A stretch of DNA of 8,491 bases from Desulfovibrionaceae bacterium UBA930 (GCA_002293605.1 DBDO01000137.1:272-8762); one strand, 5' to 3'; numbered from the stretch's first letter, positions 1-6,581 are shown. The notes: a model not told the origin generated them from the letters alone. Numbers and translations are program-made.

Positions 1-1
1 T

Positions 2-1297
2 ACGGACGTGGCCGTGGCCGGTCGCATTCACCCTCACTTGCAGGGCGTTATCGGCATCATCACCCAATTTCAATTTTTTCTGCTGGTTATAGGCATGGCC
101 CTGGTCAACGGGGGCGTGGCCGCCATCAGCCAGTCTCTGGGCGCGCGGCTACGCTTGCGGGCCGACCGCTACGCGGGTCTTCTCCTCAAGGTAGGGGCAC
201 TGTTCTGCGCCGCGAGCATGGCGCTCGGCTTTGCGTTCGCGCCCCAGTTGCTGAAGTTTTTACAGGTGCCGCCCGCGATTTATCCCCAGACTCTGGAGCT
301 GTGGCTGCTTTTTCTGCCCATTCTGCCCGCGAGCTATCTGGCCTTTATCACAACCGCAGTATTCAGGGCCCACAAGATCGTCTGGGCACCGCTGGGCTCG
401 GCCGTGGTGGTGTGCCTTATCAACGCTGTTCTCGATATCGGCCTGGGGCTTGGCCTGTGGGGCATGCCGAAGCTCGGCGGGGCGGGCCTTGTGTACGCCT
501 CCATCTTCTCCGTAGCCGCAGGAGGGCTTTTTAACCTCGCTGTTCTGCTGCGCCGGGGCCTCCTCTCCCGCCGCTGTTTTGCCGCATGGCGCTGGGAGCG
601 CCGGGCCTTTCCCTATGTGCTGAAAGTGGCCCTGCCTTCGGGCGGCGCGCAGATACTGTGGCAGCTCGGCTACATGATGCTTTTCACCATTACCAACACC
701 CTGCCTTCGGACAGCGTGGTTGCGGTGAACGGGCTGGTGGCCGGATTGCGTATCGAGGGCATTCTTTTCATGCCCGCAATGGCCTTCAGCTTTACGGCCT
801 CTGTTCTGGTGGGGCATTGCCTGGGCGCGGGCAATCCGGCGGAAGCCACGCGGGTGGGTCTGCGCGTGACCGCAGCAGGCGCGCTGTGCATGGGGGCGGT
901 AGCCGCCTGCATCTATCCCCTGGTACCGCAGGTCGCGGCCTTTGTTTCGCCGGAAGATCCCGCCGTGCAGGCGGTTGCCGCAAGCTATATGCTGTTTAAT
1001 CTGCTGGCTACGCCCTGCACTGTGATCAGCATGATCATGAGCGGAATTTTTTCCGGCGCGGGCGCGACCCTTTTCAGCCTGACGGCCTTCAGCGTGGGAA
1101 CCTGGGCGGTGCGCCTGCCCCTGGCCTGGTATATGGGGCATATCGTGCTGCGGGACGCCTCCGGGGTATTTGCCGCCATGCTTATTTCCCAGGTTGTACA
1201 AGCGGGCATTTGCCTGTATTTGTTTTTTTATCGGGATTGGCGCCGTTTCGCTTCAACCGCAAAACGCTTTGGCAAAAAAGCAGCCGCTCCCGAGTAA
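2..1297 (+). CDS. MATE family efflux transporter (5' end cut by the window)
   Basis: Inner-membrane cation-coupled antiporter of the MATE (NorM/DinF) superfamily, which exports drugs or metabolites. The frame is open from base 2. The GTG at 8 is probably internal, because a full MATE protein is about 440-460 residues and the first part of transmembrane helix 1 is missing; roughly 30-40 residues lie outside the window. The visible chain is almost wholly hydrophobic helices with short loops. The family's second-half signature is clear (residues counted from the GTG at 8): GLRIEGILFMPAMAFSFTAS near residue 247, then LVGHCLGAGNP, where family members usually have a VGQNLGAGN-like motif. FSGAGAT and VRLPLAWY follow in the C-terminal third, and the chain ends in a basic tail. 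Substrate cannot be read from sequence. The DUF2156 gene starts 44 bp downstream on the same strand, so co-transcription is likely. Family call is secure; substrate is unknown. Confidence 0.93.
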   Translation, partial: TDVAVAGRIHPHLQGVIGIITQFQFFLLVIGMALVNGGVAAISQSLGARLRLRADRYAGLLLKVGALFCAASMALGFAFAPQLLKFLQVPPAIYPQTLELWLLFLPILPASYLAFITTAVFRAHKIVWAPLGSAVVVCLINAVLDIGLGLGLWGMPKLGGAGLVYASIFSVAAGGLFNLAVLLRRGLLSRRCFAAWRWERRAFPYVLKVALPSGGAQILWQLGYMMLFTITNTLPSDSVVAVNGLVAGLRIEGILFMPAMAFSFTASVLVGHCLGAGNPAEATRVGLRVTAAGALCMGAVAACIYPLVPQVAAFVSPEDPAVQAVAASYMLFNLLATPCTVISMIMSGIFSGAGATLFSLTAFSVGTWAVRLPLAWYMGHIVLRDASGVFAAMLISQVVQAGICLYLFFYRDWRRFASTAKRFGKKAAAPE

Positions 1298-1341
1298 TTC
1301 CCCCTCTGTTCCGCCTTGCGGGACGGGAAGGATGACCCGCA

Positions 1342-2229
1342 ATGTTGCCGACAATATATTCTCCCATTTCCTTTGAGGGCATGGATCACTACCTTGAGCT
1401 GCTGCACAGCAACAAGAGTCAGGCCTCGGACTACAGCTTCGCCAACATCTGGGGCTGGGCCCCGCACTACCATTTGGAGTGGCGCTTTGACGGCACGCTT
1501 TGCTGGATACGCCAGATGCGGCCAGAGCCCGCCTACTGGGCCCCGGTAGGCCCCTGGCATGAGGTTGAAGACTGGCAGGAAAGGCCGGAAATGGCGCCGG
1601 GCACCCGGCTGATCAGGGCCCCTTACGCCTTATGCGAGGCCTGGAGCGTGGAACTTGGCGATGCGGTTATAGTGGAAGAAACCCGCGGCCAGTGGGACTA
1701 CCTCTATCTGGCCTCCGAGCTGGCAACGCTTCCGGGCAACCGCTTCCATAAAAAAAAGAATCTGCTCAAGCAGTTTCAAAAACAGTACAGCTACGAGTAT
1801 CAGACGCTTACCGGAAACTGCGTTGAAACCGTGCTGAACATGCAGACCGAGTGGTGCCGCTGGCGGGACTGCGAATCGTCCGAAGCCCTGCTCGCGGAAA
1901 ACGATGCGGTCGCACGGGTGCTGGCCCACTGGAACGACATCCCCGGCCTGTGCGGGGGCATTATCCGCATTGACGGCGTGCCTGTCGCCTATACCCTGGG
2001 CGAACCCCTGAACCAGGACACGCTGATCATCCATTTTGAAAAGGCCGCTGGCGGCATCAAAGGCGCGTACCAGGCCATCAACTACCTGTTCTGCAACGAT
2101 ATGGGCACAAAATTCACCTATATCAACCGCGAGCAGGATCTGGATGATGAAGGCCTGCGCCAGGCCAAGCTGAGTTATCACCCTGCGGATTTTTCCAAGA
2201 AGTGTTCGGTCACTGTCCGCTCAATGTAG
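1342..2229 (+). CDS. DUF2156 (LPG-synthase C-terminal-like, GNAT-fold) protein
   Basis: A 295-residue soluble protein of the DUF2156 family, related to the C-terminal aminoacyl-transfer domain of phosphatidylglycerol lysyltransferase (MprF) and to GNAT acyltransferases. The diagnostic stretch is at residues 119-145: an aromatic DYLYL segment, ELATLPGNRFHKKKNLLKQF, then a Y/F-rich strand. The second half holds the acyltransferase-like core (GGIIRIDGVPVAYTLGE at about 205-221) and ends with YINREQDLDDEGLRQAKLSY at about 260-279 followed by HP, a pattern typical of the family. There is no membrane domain like that of MprF, so it is a stand-alone domain. The ATG is preceded by a purine-rich GGGAAGGA about 9 bases upstream, which supports this start. 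The gene lies 44 bp after the MATE gene and is probably in its operon. The acceptor and donor are unknown; tRNA-dependent lipid or peptide modification is a family-level guess. Confidence 0.9.
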   Translation: MLPTIYSPISFEGMDHYLELLHSNKSQASDYSFANIWGWAPHYHLEWRFDGTLCWIRQMRPEPAYWAPVGPWHEVEDWQERPEMAPGTRLIRAPYALCEAWSVELGDAVIVEETRGQWDYLYLASELATLPGNRFHKKKNLLKQFQKQYSYEYQTLTGNCVETVLNMQTEWCRWRDCESSEALLAENDAVARVLAHWNDIPGLCGGIIRIDGVPVAYTLGEPLNQDTLIIHFEKAAGGIKGAYQAINYLFCNDMGTKFTYINREQDLDDEGLRQAKLSYHPADFSKKCSVTVRSM

Positions 2230-2246
2230 AAGTGACTTCATAATGA

Positions 2247-2286
2247 TAGGGAAGCACTGATTAGGGAATAAATCAGCGTTCCCCTA
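2247..2286. terminator. Hairpin between convergent genes, possible bidirectional terminator
   Basis: CTGATT (2257-2262) pairs with AATCAG (2271-2276) over an 8-base loop, and GGGAA (2249-2253) pairs with TTCCC (2279-2283), separated by a small internal loop. TA/TA pairing at 2247-2248 with 2285-2286 extends the stem around a bulged C. A second GGGAA at 2264-2268 can compete for the same TTCCC arm. The hairpin fills the 54-bp gap between two genes that run toward each other, where a terminator is expected. Neither strand has a U-tract directly after the stem, so the terminator call is positional and only moderate. Confidence 0.45.
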
Positions 2287-3231
2287 AAAAGCGTAGCAGT
2301 GATAGGCCACTGCCACCGGCACCAGGCTGGCGGCCCGGCAAAGCTGGTTGATCAGCACCAGGTGCAGGGCCAGGGCCGGGGAATAGTAGCCTGCGTAGGA
2401 GGGAAGCTGGTGGCGCAACGCGCGCACCGGGGTGGACAGGATGTTGCCCGCCAGCAGGGCCAGCACGATTTCCTGCGGCGCAAGGGCCCCGGCATCGACC
2501 AGCGAAGCCGCGGCTGACAGGGCGGCCCCGGATTCGGACAAGAGATACATGATCACAATGCCGAGGCTTTTGGGATCAAGAAAGCCCAGCCAGTCGGCAT
2601 GCCCGGCCATCCAGCGCTCGGCCGCAGTGAAAAGCCCCATCTGCTGCAGGGCGAAAAAAAGAACGTACACAGGCAGGGTGAACAGCAGAAGCTTGCTTAT
2701 GCGCTTTTTGAAGCGCCGCAAGGTCAGGCGCGCCGTTTCCCGCCAGTCCCCCTGTTTTTTTTGCGCTGCGGGAAAGAGCCCGCCCGCTTCCGGCGCGGGC
2801 AGTAAAAGGCGCCCCACAGCCAGGGTGCAGGCCGTGCGCAGGGCTGCGGCAATAAAGCAGAGCCCCACGTAAACAAAGGCCAGAGGCCCGAGAAAGGCAA
2901 AGACCAGGGAAAAGAGCGTGGGCAGATGGACCAGAAAGGAAGGGGAGCTGTTGAAAAGGTTGGCGAACACCAGTTCCCTGCGCGTCAGCTCCCCCCTGGC
3001 ATGGGCTTCGGCCAGCAGGGAATTGGAGGCGGCGGGAGAGACAAAGGCCAGGGCAAAAGAGGCTGCCGAGGCCTCCCGCAAATGCCCTGCCCGGGCCAGC
3101 GGAGCGGCCAGTTTCGCCACAAGGCGCGTCCAGTGCAGGCTCTCCAGCAGGCTGGCTATAAGCAGGCCCGCGCACATGCTGCCTACCAGCCGCAGCAGTG
3201 GTATCAGCAGATTTGTATAAATGTTTTCCAT
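2284..3231 (-). CDS. Nucleoside-recognition (Gate) domain membrane protein, SpmA/SpmB-like
   Basis: A 315-residue polytopic inner-membrane protein with two Gate (nucleoside recognition) domains, the fold shared with SpmA, SpmB and the gates of concentrative nucleoside transporters. The first half contains the block FVSPAASNSLLAEAHARGEL (63-82) and then ANLFNSSPSFL (90-100). The second half repeats the idea with LSESGAALSAA (231-241) and LLAGNILSTPVRALRHQLPS (259-278) before a last helix. A basic linker (about 158-180) joins the halves. Transported or sensed ligand is unknown, and the bacterium need not sporulate for such genes to occur. A stop codon at 3235-3237 lies just before the ATG at 3231, so this is the earliest ATG start. 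No Shine-Dalgarno sequence sits at normal distance; the nearest purine tract, within a palindrome, is about 24 bases upstream. It lies 123 bp downstream of rnhA on the same strand and may be its own unit. Confidence 0.87.
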   Translation of the reverse strand: MENIYTNLLIPLLRLVGSMCAGLLIASLLESLHWTRLVAKLAAPLARAGHLREASAASFALAFVSPAASNSLLAEAHARGELTRRELVFANLFNSSPSFLVHLPTLFSLVFAFLGPLAFVYVGLCFIAAALRTACTLAVGRLLLPAPEAGGLFPAAQKKQGDWRETARLTLRRFKKRISKLLLFTLPVYVLFFALQQMGLFTAAERWMAGHADWLGFLDPKSLGIVIMYLLSESGAALSAAASLVDAGALAPQEIVLALLAGNILSTPVRALRHQLPSYAGYYSPALALHLVLINQLCRAASLVPVAVAYHCYAF

Positions 3232-3242
3232 AATTTATGATT

Positions 3243-3261
3243 TTTATAAGGAAGCTTCCTT
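3243..3261 (-). promoter_or_regulatory. 14-bp perfect palindrome beside a -10-like box, upstream of the Gate-domain gene
   Basis: AAGGAAGCTTCCTT at 3248-3261 is a perfect 14-bp palindrome. On the minus strand it is joined directly to TATAAA (3243-3248), a good -10 match, and the start codon of the Gate-domain gene follows about 12 bases later. No good -35 box lies 16-18 bases upstream. The layout fits an operator overlapping a promoter; chance or an mRNA hairpin are alternatives. Confidence 0.35.
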
Positions 3262-3354
3262 TCCCGTCTGCTTCTCTTGCCATCGGCTTCCTTTATATCC
3301 GGACCGCGCAGCGGGACGGATGGCGTGTTTCGAGCGGCGCGGGCCAAGCTTTCC

Positions 3355-3831
3355 TTACTGAAAACCTTCGTCCCTGGGCAAATTAGTCCCGGCGGCCTCC
3401 GAGCGGGCAAGACGATCCACCGCCTCGTTCTCCTCATGCCCCACATGGGCCTCAACCCAGTAAAAGCGCACCTGATGCGTCTCCAGCAAGGGCAGCAGCC
3501 GCTCCCACAAGTCCTGGTTCAATACGGGCTTGCCATCGGCCTTTTTCCAGTTTCTCCTGCGCCAGTTCGCAAGCCAGCGCTTTTCCACCGCATCGCACAG
3601 GTAGCGCGAATCCGTGTGCAGTTCCACCCGGCACGGGCGCGTGAGGGCCCCAAGCGCCATCAGGGCGGCGTAAATCTCCATACGGTTGTTGGTAGTTCGG
3701 GCAAAACCGCCGGAAAGAAAACGCACTTCACCCTTGCATTCCATACGCACGGCCCAGCCGCCGGGGCCGGGGTTGCCAAGACAGGAACCATCGGTGTGAA
3801 TGCGCACAAAAGAATGATCGGATACGCTCAT
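3355..3831 (-). CDS. rnhA: Ribonuclease HI
   Basis: Cytoplasmic metal-dependent endonuclease that cuts the RNA strand of RNA-DNA hybrids, removing R-loops and Okazaki primers. At 158 residues it is the normal bacterial length (E. coli 155). All catalytic residues are visible: D14 in TDGSCLGNPGPGGWA, E52 in NNRMEIYAAL, D74 in TDSRYL, and H129 and D139 in the C-terminal WVEAHVGHEENEAVDRLA block. The basic handle region is present around 85-97 (RWLANWRRRNWKK). One mild difference is alanine at 128, before the catalytic histidine, where many homologues carry glycine. The start ATG overlaps the stop of the upstream small membrane-protein gene (ATGA), so translation is probably coupled. The N-terminus begins only about nine residues before the first beta strand, as expected. 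The call is firm. Confidence 0.97.
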   Translation of the reverse strand: MSVSDHSFVRIHTDGSCLGNPGPGGWAVRMECKGEVRFLSGGFARTTNNRMEIYAALMALGALTRPCRVELHTDSRYLCDAVEKRWLANWRRRNWKKADGKPVLNQDLWERLLPLLETHQVRFYWVEAHVGHEENEAVDRLARSEAAGTNLPRDEGFQ

Positions 3832-4070
3832 GCAAAAAAAAGGGCTACAGGGTAGGGGAAAGGCGTGTGCGCCGGGGTGATGAAAGAATGCGCCGGGCGG
3901 GCCGCTCCGGGCTTTCTGAGCATCTCCATGCGCCGCTCGTTGTTGAGCAACAAGCCGTATACGAGCGCGCCGAAAAGCGCAAGAAGCAAAAGCAGGCGAA
4001 CAAGCTTCTGCTTTAAGCTCTCTTGCGCAAAATGCCTATGTTTGCGTTGGGGAAGGCGAAAGCTCAACAT
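3828..4070 (-). CDS. Small single-span membrane protein coupled to rnhA (hypothetical)
   Basis: An 80-residue hypothetical protein that I do not recognise. Residues 1-22 are basic and polar (RLPQRKHRHFAQESLKQK), residues about 23-42 form one hydrophobic helix (LVRLLLLLALFGALVYGLLL), and the remaining 38 residues are rich in proline, arginine and alanine. The positive-inside rule suggests the N-terminus is cytoplasmic and the tail periplasmic. There is no coiled coil long enough to make it a convincing FtsB/DivIC relative. Support for it being real: the stop overlaps the rnhA start by ATGA, a GAGG lies 9 bases before the ATG, a TATACT box lies about 26 bases upstream, and the protein has a coherent membrane topology. 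Function is unknown; pairing with RNase HI may be only transcriptional convenience. Confidence 0.68.
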   Translation of the reverse strand: MLSFRLPQRKHRHFAQESLKQKLVRLLLLLALFGALVYGLLLNNERRMEMLRKPGAARPAHSFITPAHTPFPYPVALFFA

Positions 4071-4095
4071 GCGGGCAGGCCTCGGAGCCCTAAAA

Positions 4096-4101
4096 AGTAT
4101 A
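4096..4101 (-). promoter_or_regulatory. Candidate -10 box for the small membrane protein-rnhA operon
   Basis: On the minus strand TATACT (5 of 6 to TATAAT) lies 26 bases before the ATG at 4070, giving an expected leader of about 20 bases that contains the GAGG ribosome-binding site. No convincing -35 hexamer occurs 16-18 bases further upstream (TCTCGC at 17), so an activator or another sigma factor may be needed. Confidence 0.38.
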
Positions 4102-4142
4102 CAGATTTTTCACTTACAGCGAGACGGGCCGGGGGGTATCGC

Positions 4143-4171
4143 TTGACCATTTTCTTACTGTCCTCTATTGT
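4143..4171 (+). promoter_or_regulatory. Candidate sigma-70 promoter of hflKC that would give a leaderless mRNA
   Basis: TTGACC (4143-4148), a 17-base spacer and TATTGT (4166-4171) make a good housekeeping promoter. Transcription would start about 7 bases after the -10 box, at or next to the A of the hflK ATG (4178). There is no Shine-Dalgarno sequence between 4150 and 4177, consistent with a leaderless transcript. The alternative is that the true promoter is further upstream and translation starts without a clear SD. Confidence 0.48.
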
Positions 4172-4177
4172 CCAGCA

Positions 4178-5299
4178 ATGAACTGGGACTGGGAAAAACT
4201 ACAAGAAAAACGGCAGAGGCAGGGCAGAACGCCGCAGTCGCACAATGAGGGGCCGGGAAATCCTTTCGAGAATTTCAATCCGGGCGGTTTTTTGTCCAAA
4301 CTGTCCAGCAAAGGCCTGCCTGTCGGTGTGGTGTTCATTGTCGCCCTTGTTCTCTGGCTAGCCTCAGGCATCTTTATTGTCAAGCCCGGAGAAGTCGGAG
4401 TCATTACCGCCTTTGGCAAGTTCAGCCGCGAAGTCATTGACGGGCCGCACTACCACCTGCCCTACCCCATTGAGCAGGCAGAGATTGTGGTTGCCGAGCC
4501 TTTGCGCACCATGGTCATAGGCCAGACCCTTGAAGGGGGCAGAACCGCTGCCTACAAAAGCGGTTCCGGAAAAAGCACGGCTGAAGAGGCCAGCATGTTT
4601 ACGGGCGATGAAAATATCGTCCACTTGCGCTTTAACGTGCAGTATAACATCAGTGAGCCGAACAAGTTCCTGTTCAATGTGCGCGACCCGGAAAACACTA
4701 TCAAAATCGCCTCTGAAGCGGCCATGCGCGAAGTTGTCGGCCGCAGCATGATCGACAATATCCTGACCTCCGGGCGTACGGAAATACAAATCGAAACCTT
4801 GCAGGTGCTGGAAAATATCCTCAGACCCTACGACATGGGGGTAAAAATTCACACCGTGCAGCTGCTGGACGCCCAACCCCCGCCAGATGTCGAGGCGGCC
4901 TTCAAGGATGTGGCCAGCGCGCGCGAAGACCGGGTGCGCAGAATCAACGAGGCCGAGGCCTACCGTATGCAGATTGTGCCGGTGGCCAACGGTACGGCGC
5001 AGAGCATGCTTAATGCCGCGCAGGGGTACAGCAGGCAGGTTGAAGAATCCGCCACTGGTGAGGCACGGCGCTTCATGGCTATGGTGGATGAATTTAACAA
5101 GGCCAGGGATGTCAGCAAAAAACGCATGTACCTTGATGCCATGAATGAGCTGCTTTCCGCGCCGGGCCTGCAAAAAATAGTGCTTTCCAAGGATGCTGGC
5201 AGCCATACCCTGCCCCTGCTCAACCTTGACCCTTCCGCCCCTTCTCTCAGGAACCTGCCAAAGGAGAGCGCCCTGGCACGGGAGGTGAAACAGCCATGA
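4178..5299 (+). CDS. hflK: HflK, SPFH-domain subunit of the FtsH-modulating HflKC complex
   Basis: Inner-membrane SPFH/prohibitin-like protein that, with HflC, forms a large periplasmic cage around the FtsH AAA protease and modulates degradation of membrane proteins. The 373 residues comprise a cytoplasmic Gly/Pro-rich N-terminus (1-46), one transmembrane helix (about 48-68, VGVVFIVALVLWLASGIFIV), and the SPFH domain starting at KPGEVGVITAFGKF (69-82). Family blocks follow: MFTGDENIVHLRFNVQYNI (140-158) and LLDAQPPPDVEAAFKDVASA (229-248), then AREDRVRRINEAEAY leading into the helical C-terminal stalk. The start is chosen because the opening MNWDWEKL resembles other HflK proteins and no in-frame ATG, GTG or TTG lies nearby upstream; no SD is present. 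The stop overlaps the hflC start (ATGA). The divergent rnhA unit starts 107 bp away. Confidence 0.95.
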   Translation: MNWDWEKLQEKRQRQGRTPQSHNEGPGNPFENFNPGGFLSKLSSKGLPVGVVFIVALVLWLASGIFIVKPGEVGVITAFGKFSREVIDGPHYHLPYPIEQAEIVVAEPLRTMVIGQTLEGGRTAAYKSGSGKSTAEEASMFTGDENIVHLRFNVQYNISEPNKFLFNVRDPENTIKIASEAAMREVVGRSMIDNILTSGRTEIQIETLQVLENILRPYDMGVKIHTVQLLDAQPPPDVEAAFKDVASAREDRVRRINEAEAYRMQIVPVANGTAQSMLNAAQGYSRQVEESATGEARRFMAMVDEFNKARDVSKKRMYLDAMNELLSAPGLQKIVLSKDAGSHTLPLLNLDPSAPSLRNLPKESALAREVKQP

Positions 5300-6141
5300 G
5301 CCGTAAAGCAGGCCTTGCCCTGATTCTTGCTGCCCTTATTGCCTTTATCGGCAGCCAGTCGATTTTTTTTGTGAACGAGCGCGAGCGGGCCATTGTGCTC
5401 CAACTCGGCGAAGCCAGGGAAAGCGCGGCCCGTGAGCCGGGCCTTAATTTCAAGCTCCCCTTCATCCAGAACGCTGTCTATTTCGAAGACCGGCTCCTGA
5501 TATTTGAAAGCGCCAAGACCGAAAGCCTGACTTCCGACCTGAAGGCCTTTGAAATCGACAACTACGTCTGCTGGCGCATTACCGACCCGCTGCTCTTCTA
5601 CCGCTCCTTGCGCACCGAACGCGCGGCGGAAAAGCGCCTGGACGAAATCGTCTACTCGCAATTGCGCGCCGCTATCGGCAGCAAAGAACTCAATGAGGTC
5701 GTCTACACCAAACGCACCGCTATCATGGCGGAAGTTTTGAATAAATCGCAGACGCAGGCCAAGCAGTACGGCGTGGCCATCGTGGATGTGCGCATTAAAC
5801 GGACGGACCTGCCCAACCGCCCGGCCATCTTTAACCGCATGAACGCCGAACGGCAGCGCATGGCGAACAAATACCGCTATGAAGGCGAGTCCGAATACCT
5901 GCGCATCCGGTCTGAAGCGGAGATGCAACGCGATATCATTCTGGCGGATGCCAACAGGGAGAGCATTATCATTCGAGGCAAGGCGGACGCAAAGGCCATC
6001 AGAATCTTTGCCGAAGCGCTTGCTGCGGATCCCGACTTTTATGAATTTTCTAAAAGCCTGGAGGTATACAAGAAAGCATTTAAAGAGAACAGCCGGATTG
6101 TTTTTTCCAATGGAGATCCCTTGCTCAAATATTTAAAGTGA
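5296..6141 (+). CDS. hflC: HflC, SPFH-domain partner of HflK
   Basis: Partner of HflK in the FtsH-associated SPFH complex. The 281 residues begin with a transmembrane helix (about 5-25), followed by FFVNERERAIVLQLGEA (24-40), GLNFKLPFIQNAVYFEDRLL (49-68), and the IDNYVCWRITDP strand (87-98). The HflC signature AIVDVRIKRTDLP is at 161-173. The stalk repeats charged helices (RMNAERQRMANKYRYEGESE, 181-200; RGKADAKAIRIFAEAL, 227-242) and ends with DPDFYEFSKSLEVYKK and a GDPLLKYL tail, as in other HflC proteins. It is shorter than E. coli HflC (about 334 residues); the difference appears to lie in the stalk and is not a truncation, because the end motif is present. A strong GGAGGTG lies 8 bases before the ATG inside hflK, so the overlap does not depend only on coupling. 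Membership in the hflKC operon is certain. Confidence 0.96.
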   Translation: MSRKAGLALILAALIAFIGSQSIFFVNERERAIVLQLGEARESAAREPGLNFKLPFIQNAVYFEDRLLIFESAKTESLTSDLKAFEIDNYVCWRITDPLLFYRSLRTERAAEKRLDEIVYSQLRAAIGSKELNEVVYTKRTAIMAEVLNKSQTQAKQYGVAIVDVRIKRTDLPNRPAIFNRMNAERQRMANKYRYEGESEYLRIRSEAEMQRDIILADANRESIIIRGKADAKAIRIFAEALAADPDFYEFSKSLEVYKKAFKENSRIVFSNGDPLLKYLK

Positions 6142-6167
6142 CATTCCTCCTGGGGTCATTCGCCGGT

Positions 6168-6219
6168 GTCAGATAAAGGCTTTGCGTGCGCCCTGCAGCA
6201 AGAAAAAGCTTTATCTGAC
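6168..6219. repeat. Long stem-loop after hflC (11-bp perfect arms)
   Basis: GTCAGATAAAG (6168-6178) is the exact inverse complement of CTTTATCTGAC (6209-6219). Inside the 30-base loop, CTTT/AAAG, GC/GC and TGC/GCA can stack with bulges, leaving a GCCCT apical loop, so the hairpin could reach about 20 pairs. It begins 26 bases after the hflC stop. There is no U-tract on either strand, so it looks more like an mRNA 3' stabiliser or processing structure than an intrinsic terminator. Confidence 0.6.
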
Positions 6220-6230
6220 CGTTCTCGTGC

Positions 6231-6256
6231 CAGGGCCTGTGGACACAAAGGCCCTG
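6231..6256. repeat. GC-rich hairpin, 8-bp arms
   Basis: CAGGGCCT (6231-6238) pairs perfectly with AGGCCCTG (6249-6256) around a 10-base loop. It follows the stem-loop at 6168-6219 by 11 bases. No T-run follows. Together the two may mark the 3' end of the hflKC mRNA; a Rho-dependent or atypical terminator is possible but unproven. Confidence 0.45.
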
Positions 6257-6335
6257 CGGGTATCGCAACTATCCCCTTTTCCAAAGGCTCGCGCACAACT
6301 TTGCAGGGATAGACGAACAGCTTGGTATTATTAAA

Positions 6336-6369
6336 TTTATATCAGTAATTTTATAAAACTGCCGATATA
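6336..6369 (+). promoter_or_regulatory. AT-rich promoter/operator-like dyad upstream of the S24-like regulator
   Basis: TATATC (6338-6343) and GATATA (6364-6369) are inverted, and AGT (6344-6346) / ACT (6358-6360) sit just inside them. The centre is a perfect palindrome TTTTATAAAA (6349-6358). TATAAA at 6352-6357 could serve as a -10 box, with only a weak -35 upstream. This is the only AT-rich block before the regulator gene and is the most likely promoter/operator; the implied 5' leader is about 255 bases. Confidence 0.35.
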
Positions 6370-6469
6370 GGACTTGCCTAATCAACTTTAGTTCTTACTT
6401 CTAGATCCGGAAAACGCGATACTCCCTCTTCAATGTGCGCCCCGTGCGGCACAGCCGGGAACGAGGGAA

Positions 6470-6581
6470 TGCCTTTACATTGGTCGGATATGCTGTTCCG
6501 GCTTTTCACCTCTTCCATGTGGGGTATTCGCGCCCTGCGCGGTCGGACATCCTTCTCCCCAGGGTGACAATGTAAAAGGCA
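6470..6581. repeat. Imperfect inverted repeat bounding a 112-bp segment
   Basis: TGCCTTTACATTG (6470-6482) is complementary to CAATGTAAAAGGCA (6568-6581) apart from one extra A. TC/GA pairing continues inward after a bulged G. The segment between is 85 bases. It ends 43 bases before the regulator start codon, so it lies in the leader or overlaps a control region. It could be a long-range mRNA stem, a looping operator pair, or the ends of a small degenerate mobile repeat; no clear target-site duplication is seen. Confidence 0.5.
6482..6550 (+). repeat. GGTCGGAYAT direct repeat (two copies, 59 bases apart)
   Basis: GGTCGGATAT at 6482-6491 and GGTCGGACAT at 6541-6550 match at 9 of 10 positions. 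Both copies lie inside the inverted repeat segment upstream of the regulator. Spaced copies of this kind could be binding sites for the regulator or another protein, though a 9/10 match may be chance. Confidence 0.35.

Noticed and set aside
260..1201. 313-codon minus-strand frame inside the MATE gene
   Set aside because: Opposite-strand shadow of a GC-rich gene: rich in Gly/His/Arg/Gln with no hydrophobic core or motif, while the plus strand encodes a clear MATE protein.
2576..3283. Minus-strand frame overlapping the Gate-domain gene in another phase
   Set aside because: Frame-shifted shadow; the other phase contains the Gate-domain motifs and membrane helices. There is no sign that the two phases are fused.
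4364..5928. Two long minus-strand frames over hflK and hflC
   Set aside because: They are antisense shadows with low-complexity composition; the plus strand encodes full SPFH proteins with all family motifs.
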